A DNA stretch of 64,000 nt from Opitutales bacterium (GCA_021772515.1 JAJFLU010000020.1:118238-182237); one strand, 5' to 3'. Positions 54,418-63,956 are shown, counted from the first letter of the stretch. Translations and numbers: made by a program. Notes: generated by a model not told the origin, from the sequence alone.

Positions 54418-57036
54418 TTAGATCAGCTCTACCCGGGCGGCGCATTTTTTGAAATCCGCCTGTCCGGATACAGGATCAAAGGCCCTGTGAGTTGTCCCGT
54501 TTGCCAGCCATTTATTTTTCTTTGGATCGGCCGAATCGGCCACTGAAAGATTCCACGGGCTGAATAAAAAGCCCTTGGGCACGGTGTTGCGCGCCGGTTT
54601 CACGACGGAGTCGAGCCCGATGGATACTCGTGCTTCCAAATCTCCTCGACGGGTAACGATTTTTACCCATTGGCCGTCCTTTACTCCAAGTTCGGCTGCG
54701 TCGTCCGGGTGCATTTCCACATACATTTCCGGGACCAGTTTTTTGGTGGTGCCCGCTCGGATAGTTTTGGCGGTGTGGAAGTGTTCGTAAACCACCCCGG
54801 TTGCCCACCAGAAGGGGTATTTGTCCTTGGAACACTCGCCGACTTTTTTACCAAGTTGGTCAAAATTCGGAAGCTCGGGGGTGAGACCGGCATCGCGAGC
54901 TTTTACGAGCACGTCATAGTGATCGATCATGTAATAATCTGGATCGGTTCCAGCCTTACTCAATTCGTCCGTAATTTCTTTGTAATTGGTATAGTCCTGA
55001 TGGCACATGTGGATGTGCAGTTTGCCGTCCTTGTGGCGAAATTCCGCGTAGGGCTTGCCGGGCCAGTATTCCTCTTGGCCCATGTAGCGGCGTTTGGTGC
55101 CGCCCGCCCGGGCGATGGCGGCAGTTGGCGCAGGCCACTGAATGCCTCGTAATTCACGGATTTGCTGGTAGGGCGACTTCCCGGTTTCCTTCTCGACATC
55201 GAGGATTCCGCTCAGATCGGCATCGGTTCCTTTGGAGGCCAGGAGGAAGTCCCGAAACACCTCTTCGGGATCGAAAAAGCCGTTTGCTTTCCGCTCGTAA
55301 GGAAATATTTTATCGCCATCCAGGCCAAGTTTTTCGGCGATCATTTTACCCTTGTCGATGACCATATCCATATCCGGGCGACAGCCTTTGACCGGGTTGG
55401 CGGTGCCGTCTGTGACAAATAGCCGTCTTTCCGACTGAACATATATTCCACCAACCCATTCGCCCCAGGTGGCGGCGGGCAGGATGACATCGGCGTACAG
55501 ATTGTTGGGTGCGTCGCGATAAATTTCCTGCACAACGGTAAAGGTTTTTGTCAATGCGGGACGCACCAGGTTATAGGAATCCGGGAGATCGATATGGGTG
55601 GCGTAGATGAGGAACATAGCATTTACCTCACCTTTGAGGGCGCGTTCCATCATACCCACTGCCATGCCGGTATTGGAAAGCTCGGCCACTTGGGCCAGTC
55701 GTGCCTCCGGAATGCCCCAATGCGTGGCCATCCGGTTTCTGTGTTTTACATTTTTAATTCCTTCATTGAAGGGGAGGCGACCCGTCAAGCCTCCGGTCAG
55801 CCGTTCGCCCATTGCGTTGGGTTGGCCAGTTTGAGAATGGGGACCGCAGCCCGGTCTGCCGATGTTTCCGGTAAGAGCCATCAGATTGACCAAACCCATG
55901 GTATTATGCTGGCCGTGCAGATGCTGATTATAGCCGATGCCCCATATCGACAGCACTCCACCGGAACCGCGCCGACGCCCTTTGATGCTGGCTTCGGCCC
56001 ATACTTTGGCCACCTTGTAGATTTCGGCGGCTGGAATCTTGGTGCGGTCCTCAACATCTTCCGGACGGTAGCCCTTTTTGACCTCATCCACGTATTTTTC
56101 CCAACCCGCCGTGTAGTTTTTGAGGAAATCCCAGGCCACCGCATCGGGGTATCTATCCATAATGGCCCAAGCCAGGGCATTGTGGATGGAAATATCGCCA
56201 TTTATGGTCGGAAAATGAAAACTATTGAAGCGATTAATATCCTCCAACCCCATTACAGTGCCAGTGCGTCTCGGGTCAACGACCAGTGTGGGTATGTTGG
56301 TTTTCGATTTATAATCGGCAACCCGCCAATAGAGAATTGGGTGGGCGCCACGCGAGTTGTGTCCCCAAAAGGTAATCATATCGGCAAGCTCGATATCTTC
56401 GTAGGATGTGGGGGGAGTGTCTGAGCCGAGGGATTTGAAATATCCGGTCACCGCAGAGGTCATGCACATGCGGGCATTGGCCTCGATTGTGTTCGAGCCC
56501 AAGACTCCCTTCATGAAAATGTTTTCGAGATACTGCCCCTCCAAAGATAGCTGCCCCGAACCGTAGAGGCCGACGGAGTTGCCCCCGGTTTCCAAAGCGA
56601 TTTCCGCAATTCGCTCCGAAACCAGTTCCTCTGCTTCCTCCCAACTGGCTTCGCGAAATAGCTTCGGATCGTAAGATCCTTTGGTTTGCGATACTTTCCC
56701 CCGCAGCGGATCGGACATGTCTTTGCGAATCAATGGAGTATTTAGCCGGTTTACATAAATCGCTTCTGCCGATGTCAGTCCCTTGATACACTGGAGCCCC
56801 TTGTTGGTGGGATGATCCTTGTCAGGGACGATATTGGTGATCCGCCCATTACGGGTTTTAATAATGGTGCCACAACCGACGCCGCAATACGGACAGGCCG
56901 AAAGAATATCCGTCTCGGCATCGTTTTTTTCCAGTTCGTAGGGATTTTCGCCTGCCGGAACAGCCCAACCGGTTTTGGTCACACCGGTCAATGCGGCAGT
57001 TGCGGCCGAGTATTTTATAAAAGAGCGCCTTTTCAT
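54418..57036 (-). CDS. NapA-like periplasmic molybdopterin oxidoreductase
   Basis: 872 residues. Tat leader MKRRSFIKYSAATAALTG. [4Fe-4S] site C48/C51/C55/C83 (CPYCGVGC and LQCIKG, with the relay Lys K85). Molybdenum ligand C191 in A-R-M-C-M-T-S-A-V, as in NapA and NasA, so not a Sec or Ser enzyme. WGHNSRGAHPILYWR and ALTGNIGRPGCG are bis-MGD contacts; the C-terminal Molydop_binding domain starts at about residue 750. Proteobacterial NapA is about 830 residues. Nitrate is the leading substrate guess, but napB, napC, napD and napL are absent, and the neighbours (four-haem cytochrome, three ferredoxins, three NapH/FixG proteins) are not a standard nap set. Confidence 0.85.
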   Translation of the reverse strand: MKRRSFIKYSAATAALTGVTKTGWAVPAGENPYELEKNDAETDILSACPYCGVGCGTIIKTRNGRITNIVPDKDHPTNKGLQCIKGLTSAEAIYVNRLNTPLIRKDMSDPLRGKVSQTKGSYDPKLFREASWEEAEELVSERIAEIALETGGNSVGLYGSGQLSLEGQYLENIFMKGVLGSNTIEANARMCMTSAVTGYFKSLGSDTPPTSYEDIELADMITFWGHNSRGAHPILYWRVADYKSKTNIPTLVVDPRRTGTVMGLEDINRFNSFHFPTINGDISIHNALAWAIMDRYPDAVAWDFLKNYTAGWEKYVDEVKKGYRPEDVEDRTKIPAAEIYKVAKVWAEASIKGRRRGSGGVLSIWGIGYNQHLHGQHNTMGLVNLMALTGNIGRPGCGPHSQTGQPNAMGERLTGGLTGRLPFNEGIKNVKHRNRMATHWGIPEARLAQVAELSNTGMAVGMMERALKGEVNAMFLIYATHIDLPDSYNLVRPALTKTFTVVQEIYRDAPNNLYADVILPAATWGEWVGGIYVQSERRLFVTDGTANPVKGCRPDMDMVIDKGKMIAEKLGLDGDKIFPYERKANGFFDPEEVFRDFLLASKGTDADLSGILDVEKETGKSPYQQIRELRGIQWPAPTAAIARAGGTKRRYMGQEEYWPGKPYAEFRHKDGKLHIHMCHQDYTNYKEITDELSKAGTDPDYYMIDHYDVLVKARDAGLTPELPNFDQLGKKVGECSKDKYPFWWATGVVYEHFHTAKTIRAGTTKKLVPEMYVEMHPDDAAELGVKDGQWVKIVTRRGDLEARVSIGLDSVVKPARNTVPKGFLFSPWNLSVADSADPKKNKWLANGTTHRAFDPVSGQADFKKCAARVELI

Positions 57037-57059
57037 TATGTTTTTCCTTAGTCTAGCGG

Positions 57060-58508
57060 TTAGTTAGGGATTTGCAGGCTTCGCAAATAGGTTGTGATGT
57101 CGTAAACATCCTCATCGGTTAAATTGGCCACACCCTTCGGCCCAATAAAGGGTTTCATGGGGGTTCCCACTCGCCCCTGTTTGAGGGTTTGGTAAATATA
57201 GTCGTCGGAGGCGGCGCTCAAGAACCCTTCCAGCCCGATGCCAGGTCCGGAAACCCCAGCCATGTAGCCTTGGCCTTCGGGGCCGTGGCAGGAGGCGCAA
57301 AAGATGGTAAACTTGTCTTTGCCCGCCACTTTGTTTCCGTTGAAAATGGTATAGGGATCAACAGAGATTTGCACATCGTTGGCTACCGGCAGCGCCCGCA
57401 AATAAGCGATGATGTCGGCCATTACTTTTTCGCTCAAATCGGGCCGCGCCACCATGGCTGTGCCCTGTCGGCCTTTTCGCACCGTTTGGCGGATGAAATC
57501 GTTGGTTGCGATGGCCAGAAAATCCCGGTTGCGAATGCTGGGGGCAAAACCAATTTTCCCCGTGCCGCCGAGTTGATGGCAGGCCGAGCAATTGATGTTG
57601 AACTGCTCCTCGCCACTCAGAGGATCACCCGCACCGGCAAAGGTCGCCGTGGCCCCTTTTTCTACCGTTTGCAAGCTCCTCAGATACGTTATGATGTCGG
57701 CTACTTCACCTTCGGACAAATTGGCAACCCCCTGGGGGCCAATGAATGGCTTCATGGGAGTTCCCACCCGGCCATACTTGAGAGTTTGGTAAATGTAATC
57801 GTCGGATGCTGTTTCCAGAAATCCGGGAAGCCCGATGCCCGGACCGGAACCGCCTTCGGAGTAACCTCGCCCTTCCTCTCCGTGGCAGGAACCGCAGAAA
57901 ATATCGTATGCGGCTTTCCCTTCCACCGCGTTTCCCGGAAAACGCTTATGGGGATCGACATGGATGACCACAGGATTGGCTACCGGCAACGACCTCAGGT
58001 AGGCCACGATGCCATCAATTTGGTGGTCGGTAAGATCGGGTCTCGGCGGCATTGAGGTGCCCGGGCGTCCCCCCGAGATTGTCCTTTTGATAAAATCATC
58101 GGAAGCCAGACCCAGAAAATCACGATTTCTGATGTTCGGGGCGAAACCAACCTTGCCCACGGCGCCCAACTGATGACAGGCCGAGCAGTTGGCATTGAAG
58201 AGCGATTCCCCGCGTTTGATTTTCTCGAAATGCTTTTCCTTGGTGACCGGTACAACTGGCTCAACCGCAGCTTGATATACGGTTGTGGTGGAAGCTTCAG
58301 AAATTCCAAAAGATTGGTCGGAAGGAGCGCTTACTTCGGCTGTGGTCTTTTTTTCATCGGATGGCGTAGGTTGCTTCGAGCGATTAACAGTCAGGGCAAA
58401 CACGAGCAAACCGACGAACGCCAGCAAAAAAAGGGCGGCATAAAATACGATAAAAGCTTTGTAAGTTTTCCCTTTGGGGGCCGATTTATTATCACCACTC
58501 TCAACCAT
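57060..58508 (-). CDS. Membrane-anchored four-haem cytochrome c
   Basis: 482 residues. One N-terminal membrane helix (FYAALFLLAFVGLLVFALTV), a Ser/Thr/Pro linker, then four cytochrome c domains with CSACH (C108/C111/H112), CGSCH (205/208/209), CSACH (307/310/311) and CASCH (404/407/408). Axial Met candidates: G-T-S-M, G-T-P-M, G-T-A-M and G-T-P-M. Domains 1-2 and 3-4 are an obvious tandem duplication. It faces the periplasm and probably docks with the NapA-like enzyme encoded 23 bp downstream. First gene of the operon. Confidence 0.9.
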   Translation of the reverse strand: MVESGDNKSAPKGKTYKAFIVFYAALFLLAFVGLLVFALTVNRSKQPTPSDEKKTTAEVSAPSDQSFGISEASTTTVYQAAVEPVVPVTKEKHFEKIKRGESLFNANCSACHQLGAVGKVGFAPNIRNRDFLGLASDDFIKRTISGGRPGTSMPPRPDLTDHQIDGIVAYLRSLPVANPVVIHVDPHKRFPGNAVEGKAAYDIFCGSCHGEEGRGYSEGGSGPGIGLPGFLETASDDYIYQTLKYGRVGTPMKPFIGPQGVANLSEGEVADIITYLRSLQTVEKGATATFAGAGDPLSGEEQFNINCSACHQLGGTGKIGFAPSIRNRDFLAIATNDFIRQTVRKGRQGTAMVARPDLSEKVMADIIAYLRALPVANDVQISVDPYTIFNGNKVAGKDKFTIFCASCHGPEGQGYMAGVSGPGIGLEGFLSAASDDYIYQTLKQGRVGTPMKPFIGPKGVANLTDEDVYDITTYLRSLQIPN

Positions 58509-58842
58509 TGTTCAATATCGCTCCATATAATTGCAAGTAATCCTGCAGAGCCCAACCTAGAACAAAAGAAGGAGTATATAAGCTACAAGAGGTAGGGAGA
58601 TTGTTTTTTATCTGAATTGGGTGCCAATCTGCTATGATAACTGTTACTAACCTAACAGTATACCTTCTCAAAATTGGCCTGTCCTAGCATATTTTGCCTT
58701 TCTCTGAGCATAAGTTGCCAGCGCCCAGCCGCACCCTTACGGCGCAGGGTGTTTATACCTGTAATTACGCGGTCGGCGAAACATGCGATTCGCCAAAATT
58801 TTCCCGATGAAAACCGGAATTTTCGGGATTGCTAGGCCTTCT
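58509..58842. other. Intergenic region upstream of the redox operon
   Basis: 334 bp between the cytochrome gene (leftward) and the end of the phosphorylase gene. It should hold the operon promoter and contains the 20-bp inverted repeat at 58640-58659. No gene or clear sigma-70 promoter was recognised. Confidence 0.5.
58640..58659. promoter_or_regulatory. Inverted repeat, candidate operator of the redox operon
   Basis: ACTGTTA, six bases, TAACAGT: a perfect 7-bp dyad 131 bp upstream of the cytochrome c start. Size and spacing suit a dimeric regulator; the sequence is not a typical FNR/CRP box (TTGAT-N4-ATCAA). Confidence 0.5.
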
Positions 58843-59679
58843 TTAAATCGAGGGGTGCCAATGCTTTTTGCCCTTGGCTGCGCGCTGGCAATTCCACTCG
58901 TGAAAAATGTGGGCCGCCTCATTGCCGGCGAGCACACATTTATCCACTCCCCCGTAAACAAATTCGTCCGTTGCCCGGTTGGCGATGGCCACAGAAATCG
59001 CCCCCGCCTTTAGGCCGAACAGGCTGGCTAGCGTCAAGAGAGTGGCCGCTTCCTGTTCATAATTGAGAACCTTTGCGGCAACCAGATCCTTGTGTCGCGT
59101 TTCGTGCCATGTCTGGCGAAAACCGTCGTGCCCGGGGCGGTTTTGCCCGCAGAAGAATGATGCCGTCGTCGCCGTGATGCCGACATGGTAGCGATAATTC
59201 AACCGTTCGCAGGCTTCGATCAAGGCCAGGACTACCTCGTAGTGGGCAACCGCCGGATAACCGAGATGGACGTAATTTTCGCTCGTTCCATCGAAGCGAA
59301 CGGAACCCGAAGAAATAATCAGATCCCCCAGTTCAATTTCCTTTTGGAGCGCAGCGGTGGTCCCGACGCGGATGAACGTCTTACCACCAATTGCCGCCAG
59401 TTCTTCGAGGGCATTGGAGGTCGAGGGGCCGCCCGCGCCGGTCGAGCAGGCAGAAATGTCCATCCCCCTGAATTTGCCGGTATGCACCACATGTTCGCGG
59501 TAGGAGGATTTTTCGGAAAACTCGTCCCAATGGCTGGAGATTTTGGCAACCCTATCGGGGTCGCCTGGCATTAAAACGGTCTCGGCGATTTCCCCCTCGC
59601 GGCACCGAATATGATATTGAAGTTTGCCGTCGCCCTCGGGACGCTCCGCATCGGATACCCACTCTTTTTCACCTGCCAT
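58843..59679 (-). CDS. Uridine phosphorylase-like nucleoside phosphorylase
   Basis: 278 residues from ATG 59679, which has an AAAGGAAAG site; the longer frame to 59793 lacks one. PNP_UDP_1 family: M-P-G-D-P-D-R-V (phosphate loop), G-A-G-G-P-S-T-S-N-A-L-E-E-L, F-I-R-V-G-T-T-A-A-L and N-Y-E-Q-E-A-A-T-L-L-T-L, which follows the Udp pattern N-Y-E-M-E-S-A-T-L. It cleaves uridine (perhaps other nucleosides) to base and ribose-1-phosphate. A CNT nucleoside transporter gene lies 2 kb away in the same orientation, so uptake and salvage are grouped. Confidence 0.87.
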   Translation of the reverse strand: MAGEKEWVSDAERPEGDGKLQYHIRCREGEIAETVLMPGDPDRVAKISSHWDEFSEKSSYREHVVHTGKFRGMDISACSTGAGGPSTSNALEELAAIGGKTFIRVGTTAALQKEIELGDLIISSGSVRFDGTSENYVHLGYPAVAHYEVVLALIEACERLNYRYHVGITATTASFFCGQNRPGHDGFRQTWHETRHKDLVAAKVLNYEQEAATLLTLASLFGLKAGAISVAIANRATDEFVYGGVDKCVLAGNEAAHIFHEWNCQRAAKGKKHWHPSI

Positions 59680-59791
59680 GATTCGCTTTCCTTTTTTTGT
59701 TTTAAAGCAGCGAAAAGTGAATCGCATCACTCTTGAAGTCAATAAATCATAGACTTTGACAAAAATCCCCTGCAAGTATCTGCTCTTAACC

Positions 59792-60778
59792 ATGAGTTTG
59801 AAGGATGGGAAGTTATCGGGTGAGCAAATAGAATTTTTTCATCGGGAAGGTTATCTGGTTGTCGAGAACGTATTCGATACCAGCGAGTTAACTCCCCTGC
59901 GAAAAGAACTGGCCACCGGCATCGATCAAAAAATATCGGAATTGGTAGCGGAGGGGATCCTCGAAAACACCTATGACGGGGACTCCTTTGAAACGCGGTT
60001 GGCAAAAATTTACCACGATAACGAAGATATTGGCCGCCAAATAATGTATCACCTTGAGGGGCTCGGCGGAGGTGGATATCATGGTTGTGAGATGTTTAAC
60101 CTCATTCAGCATCCAAATATGCTCAAACTGGCCGAATCGATTCTCGGTCCAGAGCTGGTTTCCTCGGCGATTTACCGTCTGCGAACAAAGATACCGGGCG
60201 ACATTATGAAAGTGGTTCCTTGGCATCAGGACTCTGGATATTTTTCCTCCCATTGCGATTCGCACCTGATTCTTACCTGTTGGATACCATTGGTGGACGT
60301 ATCGCGGGAAAACGGTTGTCTGGAGGTTATCCCACGCTCCCACCGGTCGGGGATCGTCGATCACTACGAATGCGGGGATCGTCCGGGTTATCTCCTCATT
60401 AAGGACGAAGACTTACCCGAGACAGGGGAGTCGACTATCGCGGCGGAAATCAAAGCGGGCAGCGTGCTCTTGCTAACCAATCTGACGGCTCATTGCTCAC
60501 TGCCAAACTTGACTGATGGCATTCGATGGAGTGTAGATTTACGGTATCAAAGCGCGGCCGTTCCCAACAATGTTGACCTTTGGCCCGCTGAAAACAAGGC
60601 GGATTACGAAAAAAATATACATACTGCCTGTTCGCCACCCGAGGCCGATTTCGTCGTTCAAAGCCATTTAAACCCCGATCGAGTGGTTGACTATGAGGGA
60701 TTTCTCCATCGGCGTCAGGCGTTTTACGAACATGGCTACCCCAAGGAGGAACGTTGGTCGCCGGAGACGGTTGGCTAG
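59792..60778 (+). CDS. Phytanoyl-CoA dioxygenase (PhyH) family protein
   Basis: 328 residues from ATG 59792; a TTG frame to 59756 coincides with a TTGACA box and is less likely. PhyH-type 2OG-Fe(II) enzyme: W-H-Q-D at about 148-151 supplies the H-x-D pair, a late A-H-C-S-L-P-N the distal His, and G-C-L-E-V-I-P-R-S-H lies in the core. The nearby I-R-W-S-V-D-L-R-Y holds the 2OG-binding Arg candidate. Substrates in the family range from phytanoyl-CoA to ectoine and natural products; none can be assigned here. A hairpin terminator overlaps its stop. Confidence 0.85.
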   Translation: MSLKDGKLSGEQIEFFHREGYLVVENVFDTSELTPLRKELATGIDQKISELVAEGILENTYDGDSFETRLAKIYHDNEDIGRQIMYHLEGLGGGGYHGCEMFNLIQHPNMLKLAESILGPELVSSAIYRLRTKIPGDIMKVVPWHQDSGYFSSHCDSHLILTCWIPLVDVSRENGCLEVIPRSHRSGIVDHYECGDRPGYLLIKDEDLPETGESTIAAEIKAGSVLLLTNLTAHCSLPNLTDGIRWSVDLRYQSAAVPNNVDLWPAENKADYEKNIHTACSPPEADFVVQSHLNPDRVVDYEGFLHRRQAFYEHGYPKEERWSPETVG

Positions 60779-60800
60779 CCAGGCCAAACCGGTTTTTTTA
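60769..60800 (+). terminator. Rho-independent terminator of the PhyH gene
   Basis: Stem GGTTGGC with GCCAAACC (one bulge), loop of seven containing the stop codon, followed by GGTTTTTTTA. It faces the 3' end of the convergent nucleoside transporter gene. Confidence 0.55.
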
Positions 60801-62123
60801 CCCCAGAAACATGCCCGCAAAAGTGGCTGTGGAGAGCGTTGCGCAGGTTCCGCCGATCAATGCCCGAGGAGCGAACCGGGCGAGGTTTTCCCTTTGACTC
60901 GGGGCCAACACCGAGATTCCTCCAATTTGAACGCCCATCGAGGCGAAATTCGCAAAACTGCACAGCGCGTATGTCGAGATAATGATGGATCTTTCGTCGG
61001 TTAACACGCCTTGCTCGATCATTTCCGCCATCGAGATATAGGAAACCGTTTGGGTGAGAACCATACCCTCTCCCAGCAACTGCCCGACCGGCAGGAGACT
61101 GTTTATTTCCACACCTGCCAAAAAAGCAATCGGTGCGAATAGCATACCGAGAATAAATTGCAGAGTTAATCCCTCATAAGCGCCACCCGTGGCATCTGAA
61201 ATAATAGGGTTTAGCCCTGTAGTTGCGCCAATCCCATTGGTGATGAAAAAGTTAAGCATCGCAACCAGTGAGATGAAAACGAGGACCATCGCTCCGACAT
61301 TCACCGCGAGACGAATTCCCTGAGTGGTTCCCGAGGTGATGGCATCGAAAAGGTTTAGCCCCACAGCAGTCGATGGCACCCGAAGGTCTTTCGAGATTTT
61401 TTCACTTTCAGGCAGTAAAATCTTTGCAAAAACGATGGCTGCGGGCGCCGACATGACCGAGGCAGCGATAAGGTGTTTGCCAAAGAGGATCTGTTTTTCA
61501 ACGTCATCTCCTCCCAGTATTATCATATAGGCAACCAGCACGCTGCCGGCGATGGTAGCCATGCCCCCGGTCATCAGGCATGCCATCTCCGAGCGTGTCA
61601 TTCGATCGAGGTATAGTTTTACAATCAACGGAGCCTCGGTTTGCCCGATAAAGACATTGGCCGCCGCAGCCAGACTTTCCGCGCCGGACATCCTCATGGT
61701 TTTGCTCATTAACCAGGCAAAAACAAAGACGATTTTTTGAAGAATTCCGAGGTAGTAGAGAACTGAAGTCAGGGCGGAAAAGAAAACGACGGTTGGCAAA
61801 ACGCGAAAACCCCAAGTGGCCCCGATTTCTTTGCTATCCGAAAGTTCGCCAAACAGAAAGCGTCCCCCCACAGATGAAAATTCCAGGATTCGCACAAAAA
61901 GCCGTGAGACCGCATCGACCATAAACCCGACGACAGGGACTTTCAAGACCAGTGTCGCAATTACTAGTTGAAGGATCAATCCCCCTGCGATGAGGCGCCA
62001 ATTGATGCGGCTGCGGTCCTCACTGAGCAGATAGCATATCAGGAGCAGCATGGACAGGCCGAATACCCCTCGACCAATAACGCTTATTGACTCCAGCATC
62101 CCGGCGAGTAAAAGAAGACTCAC
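60798..62123 (-). CDS. nupC: CNT-family nucleoside transporter
   Basis: 441 residues, about ten membrane segments. Nos/Gate core features of concentrative nucleoside transporters: F-I-G-Q-T-E-A-P-L-I-V near residue 166, M-T-G-G-M-A-T-I-A-G-S-V near 188, and G-I-R-L-A-V-N-V-G-A-M near 266. Couples nucleoside uptake to Na+ or H+. Genomically near the nucleoside phosphorylase. It carries a longer N-terminal part than E. coli NupC (400 residues). Confidence 0.9.
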   Translation of the reverse strand: MSLLLLAGMLESISVIGRGVFGLSMLLLICYLLSEDRSRINWRLIAGGLILQLVIATLVLKVPVVGFMVDAVSRLFVRILEFSSVGGRFLFGELSDSKEIGATWGFRVLPTVVFFSALTSVLYYLGILQKIVFVFAWLMSKTMRMSGAESLAAAANVFIGQTEAPLIVKLYLDRMTRSEMACLMTGGMATIAGSVLVAYMIILGGDDVEKQILFGKHLIAASVMSAPAAIVFAKILLPESEKISKDLRVPSTAVGLNLFDAITSGTTQGIRLAVNVGAMVLVFISLVAMLNFFITNGIGATTGLNPIISDATGGAYEGLTLQFILGMLFAPIAFLAGVEINSLLPVGQLLGEGMVLTQTVSYISMAEMIEQGVLTDERSIIISTYALCSFANFASMGVQIGGISVLAPSQRENLARFAPRALIGGTCATLSTATFAGMFLG

Positions 62124-62159
62124 GCAAAAGTCGAAGTAAAACCCCGTTGTCCGGGAAAC

Positions 62160-63632
62160 CTAGCGCCGGTAGTCCAGCGGTGGATCGCGGTCCCCCAAAA
62201 GTGGCCGATATTGGAAGTCTTCGCCTCTTTTCTCCATCAATTCCTGGCGCGCCTGCTCGATTATTTCCGGATCCATAAACAAATCAATCGCAGTCGAGAC
62301 CAAAGTTTTCGCCGCCGCCATCATGCCTTTACTTCCAATGCTCATCCCTCCCGCAGCCACTGCCTGCCAGGTGTGCGCCCCGGTTCCCGGCACCCATGAG
62401 GCGGTATTGAAACCGGCCGTAGGCACAGCCCAACTGATATCGCCAACATCGGTTGACCCCCGGTGGTTTTCCATCACGTAGGGCTGGACTTTTTCCTGCG
62501 ATCCCAGATCGATATCCGCTCCGGTCAGGGTTTTACGCATTTCCAGTGCAAACTGCTGTTCCTCTGCATTGTATTGGATGCCGCCGACCTGCCGCAGGTT
62601 TTTATCCACTATACGCGAGAGTGTTTCATTGGGCAGCACATTGTAATTTCCATGAATCACCTCGAAATCCATCTTCGTGCCCGTGCCCAAAGCGGCCCCT
62701 TCGGCGGCGGCTACCAATCGTTCCCAAAGCTGTTCAACCTTGCGGGTGTCGGGATGTCGCAGGTAATAAAATACCTCGGCCAGTTCTGGAACGATGTTCG
62801 GCGCGTCACCCCCTTTTGTGATGACATAGTGGATGCGTGTTCTCTCAGGGACATGTTCGCGCATCAGGTTGGCCATATGATTCATGGCCTCGACACCGTC
62901 CAGCGCAGAACGCCCTCTGTGAGGGGAGGCAGCGGCATGAGATGGAATGCCGTGGAATCGAAATTTGGCAGATTTATTGGCATTGGTCGTTGATGGCCCT
63001 GCGAAATTCCTGTCTCCCGGATGCCAATGCAAGACGGCATCCACATCATCGAATAAACCGGCGCGTACCATATAAACTTTGCCGGATCCCCCTTCCTCAG
63101 CCGGTGTGCCGTAGAGTCTGATAGTTCCGCTGAAATCTGAACTTTCCAGCCATTCTCTCAAAGCAATCGCGGCTGCCGTGGAGCCACTGCCAAAAAGATG
63201 ATGCCCACAGGCGTGGCCAGCGCCCTCTTCAACTAAAGGTTTTCTATGCGGCGTGCTGTCCTGAGATAAACCCGGAAGTGCATCAAATTCGGCCAAAATC
63301 CCGATGACCGGGCTGCCCCTGCCATAGCTGGCAACAAAGGCCGTGGGAATCTCCGCCACTCCCGTCTCGATGGAAAATCCGGCTCGCGATAGATGTTCCT
63401 GAATCAATGCCGAACTTTTCTCCTCCTGATATCCGACCTCCGCGTATTGCCAGATTTGATGCGCCAAGTCAGAATACTCAGCGCGGTGATCAGCCAGTTT
63501 TTGCAGAACGGCTTCTTTACTCACTGATTCCGCATGAATAATTCTGGGTGTGAAAATTATCAAAAGTCCGATTGCCAGGGCGAACCCAAAGTTTTTCTGT
63601 TTAAACGAGTTGTGCCTCATAATTTCATTCAT
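62160..63632 (-). CDS. Secreted M20 family amidohydrolase (AbgB-like)
   Basis: 490 residues from ATG 63632 (ATG 63620 also possible), with a signal peptide (FGFALAIGLLIIFTP, cleavage near IHAES). Metal ligands of the M20D subgroup: G-H-A-C-G-H-H (about 135-141), P-A-E-E-G-G (about 175), H-W-H-P-G-D and a late G-T-G-A-H-T-W. The dimerisation domain includes G-I-P-S-H-A-A-A-S-P-H-R-G. AbgB cleaves p-aminobenzoyl-glutamate; other members remove acyl groups from amino acids. Periplasmic action here is inferred from the leader. It lies 36 bp upstream of nupC. Confidence 0.87.
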   Translation of the reverse strand: MNEIMRHNSFKQKNFGFALAIGLLIIFTPRIIHAESVSKEAVLQKLADHRAEYSDLAHQIWQYAEVGYQEEKSSALIQEHLSRAGFSIETGVAEIPTAFVASYGRGSPVIGILAEFDALPGLSQDSTPHRKPLVEEGAGHACGHHLFGSGSTAAAIALREWLESSDFSGTIRLYGTPAEEGGSGKVYMVRAGLFDDVDAVLHWHPGDRNFAGPSTTNANKSAKFRFHGIPSHAAASPHRGRSALDGVEAMNHMANLMREHVPERTRIHYVITKGGDAPNIVPELAEVFYYLRHPDTRKVEQLWERLVAAAEGAALGTGTKMDFEVIHGNYNVLPNETLSRIVDKNLRQVGGIQYNAEEQQFALEMRKTLTGADIDLGSQEKVQPYVMENHRGSTDVGDISWAVPTAGFNTASWVPGTGAHTWQAVAAGGMSIGSKGMMAAAKTLVSTAIDLFMDPEIIEQARQELMEKRGEDFQYRPLLGDRDPPLDYRR

Positions 63633-63699
63633 ATTAAAGTAAGTAAGCTTTAAAACTGTTCCGAATGTCAACGATCTCATTTGCCGAAAAGATTTCGCA

Positions 63700-63956
63700 A
63701 ATTTCGTCTTTTTTTTTGAAAAAAAACTAAAAAAAATGAAAGTTTTTTTGTAGAGTGTCTTTCAAAAACGTTATTCACGATAGGGGTGGTTGAATAATAC
63801 ACCGTGCTAAGTAACTGGATTGGGGAGAGTTGTGGAGTTGTTCACAACATGCTCACAATGAAAGTAGGGGTTATTCACAACTTGTTCTTTTTCAATGTTT
63901 TAGGTGTTTTTTTATTTGACAAGGTTTTTACTATACGCGATCTTACTTGCAGTTCT
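63700..63956. other. Candidate replication origin region
   Basis: Long A and T tracts (63700-63760) are followed by nonamers close to the DnaA box TTATNCACA: TTATTCACG (63771-63779), TTGTTCACA (63838-63846) and TTATTCACA (63871-63879, exact), plus TGCTCACAA at 63850. A TTGACA box lies at 63916-63921. No open frame is present. This is what a DUE plus DnaA-box cluster ahead of dnaA would look like, but strand asymmetry and genome context are not visible. Confidence 0.5.

Noticed and set aside
47836..58508. Clade II nos (nitrous oxide reductase) cluster
   Set aside because: NapG/NapH-like and cytochrome genes also occur with nosZ, but no nosZ, nosD, nosF, nosY or nosL is here and a molybdoenzyme gene is central.
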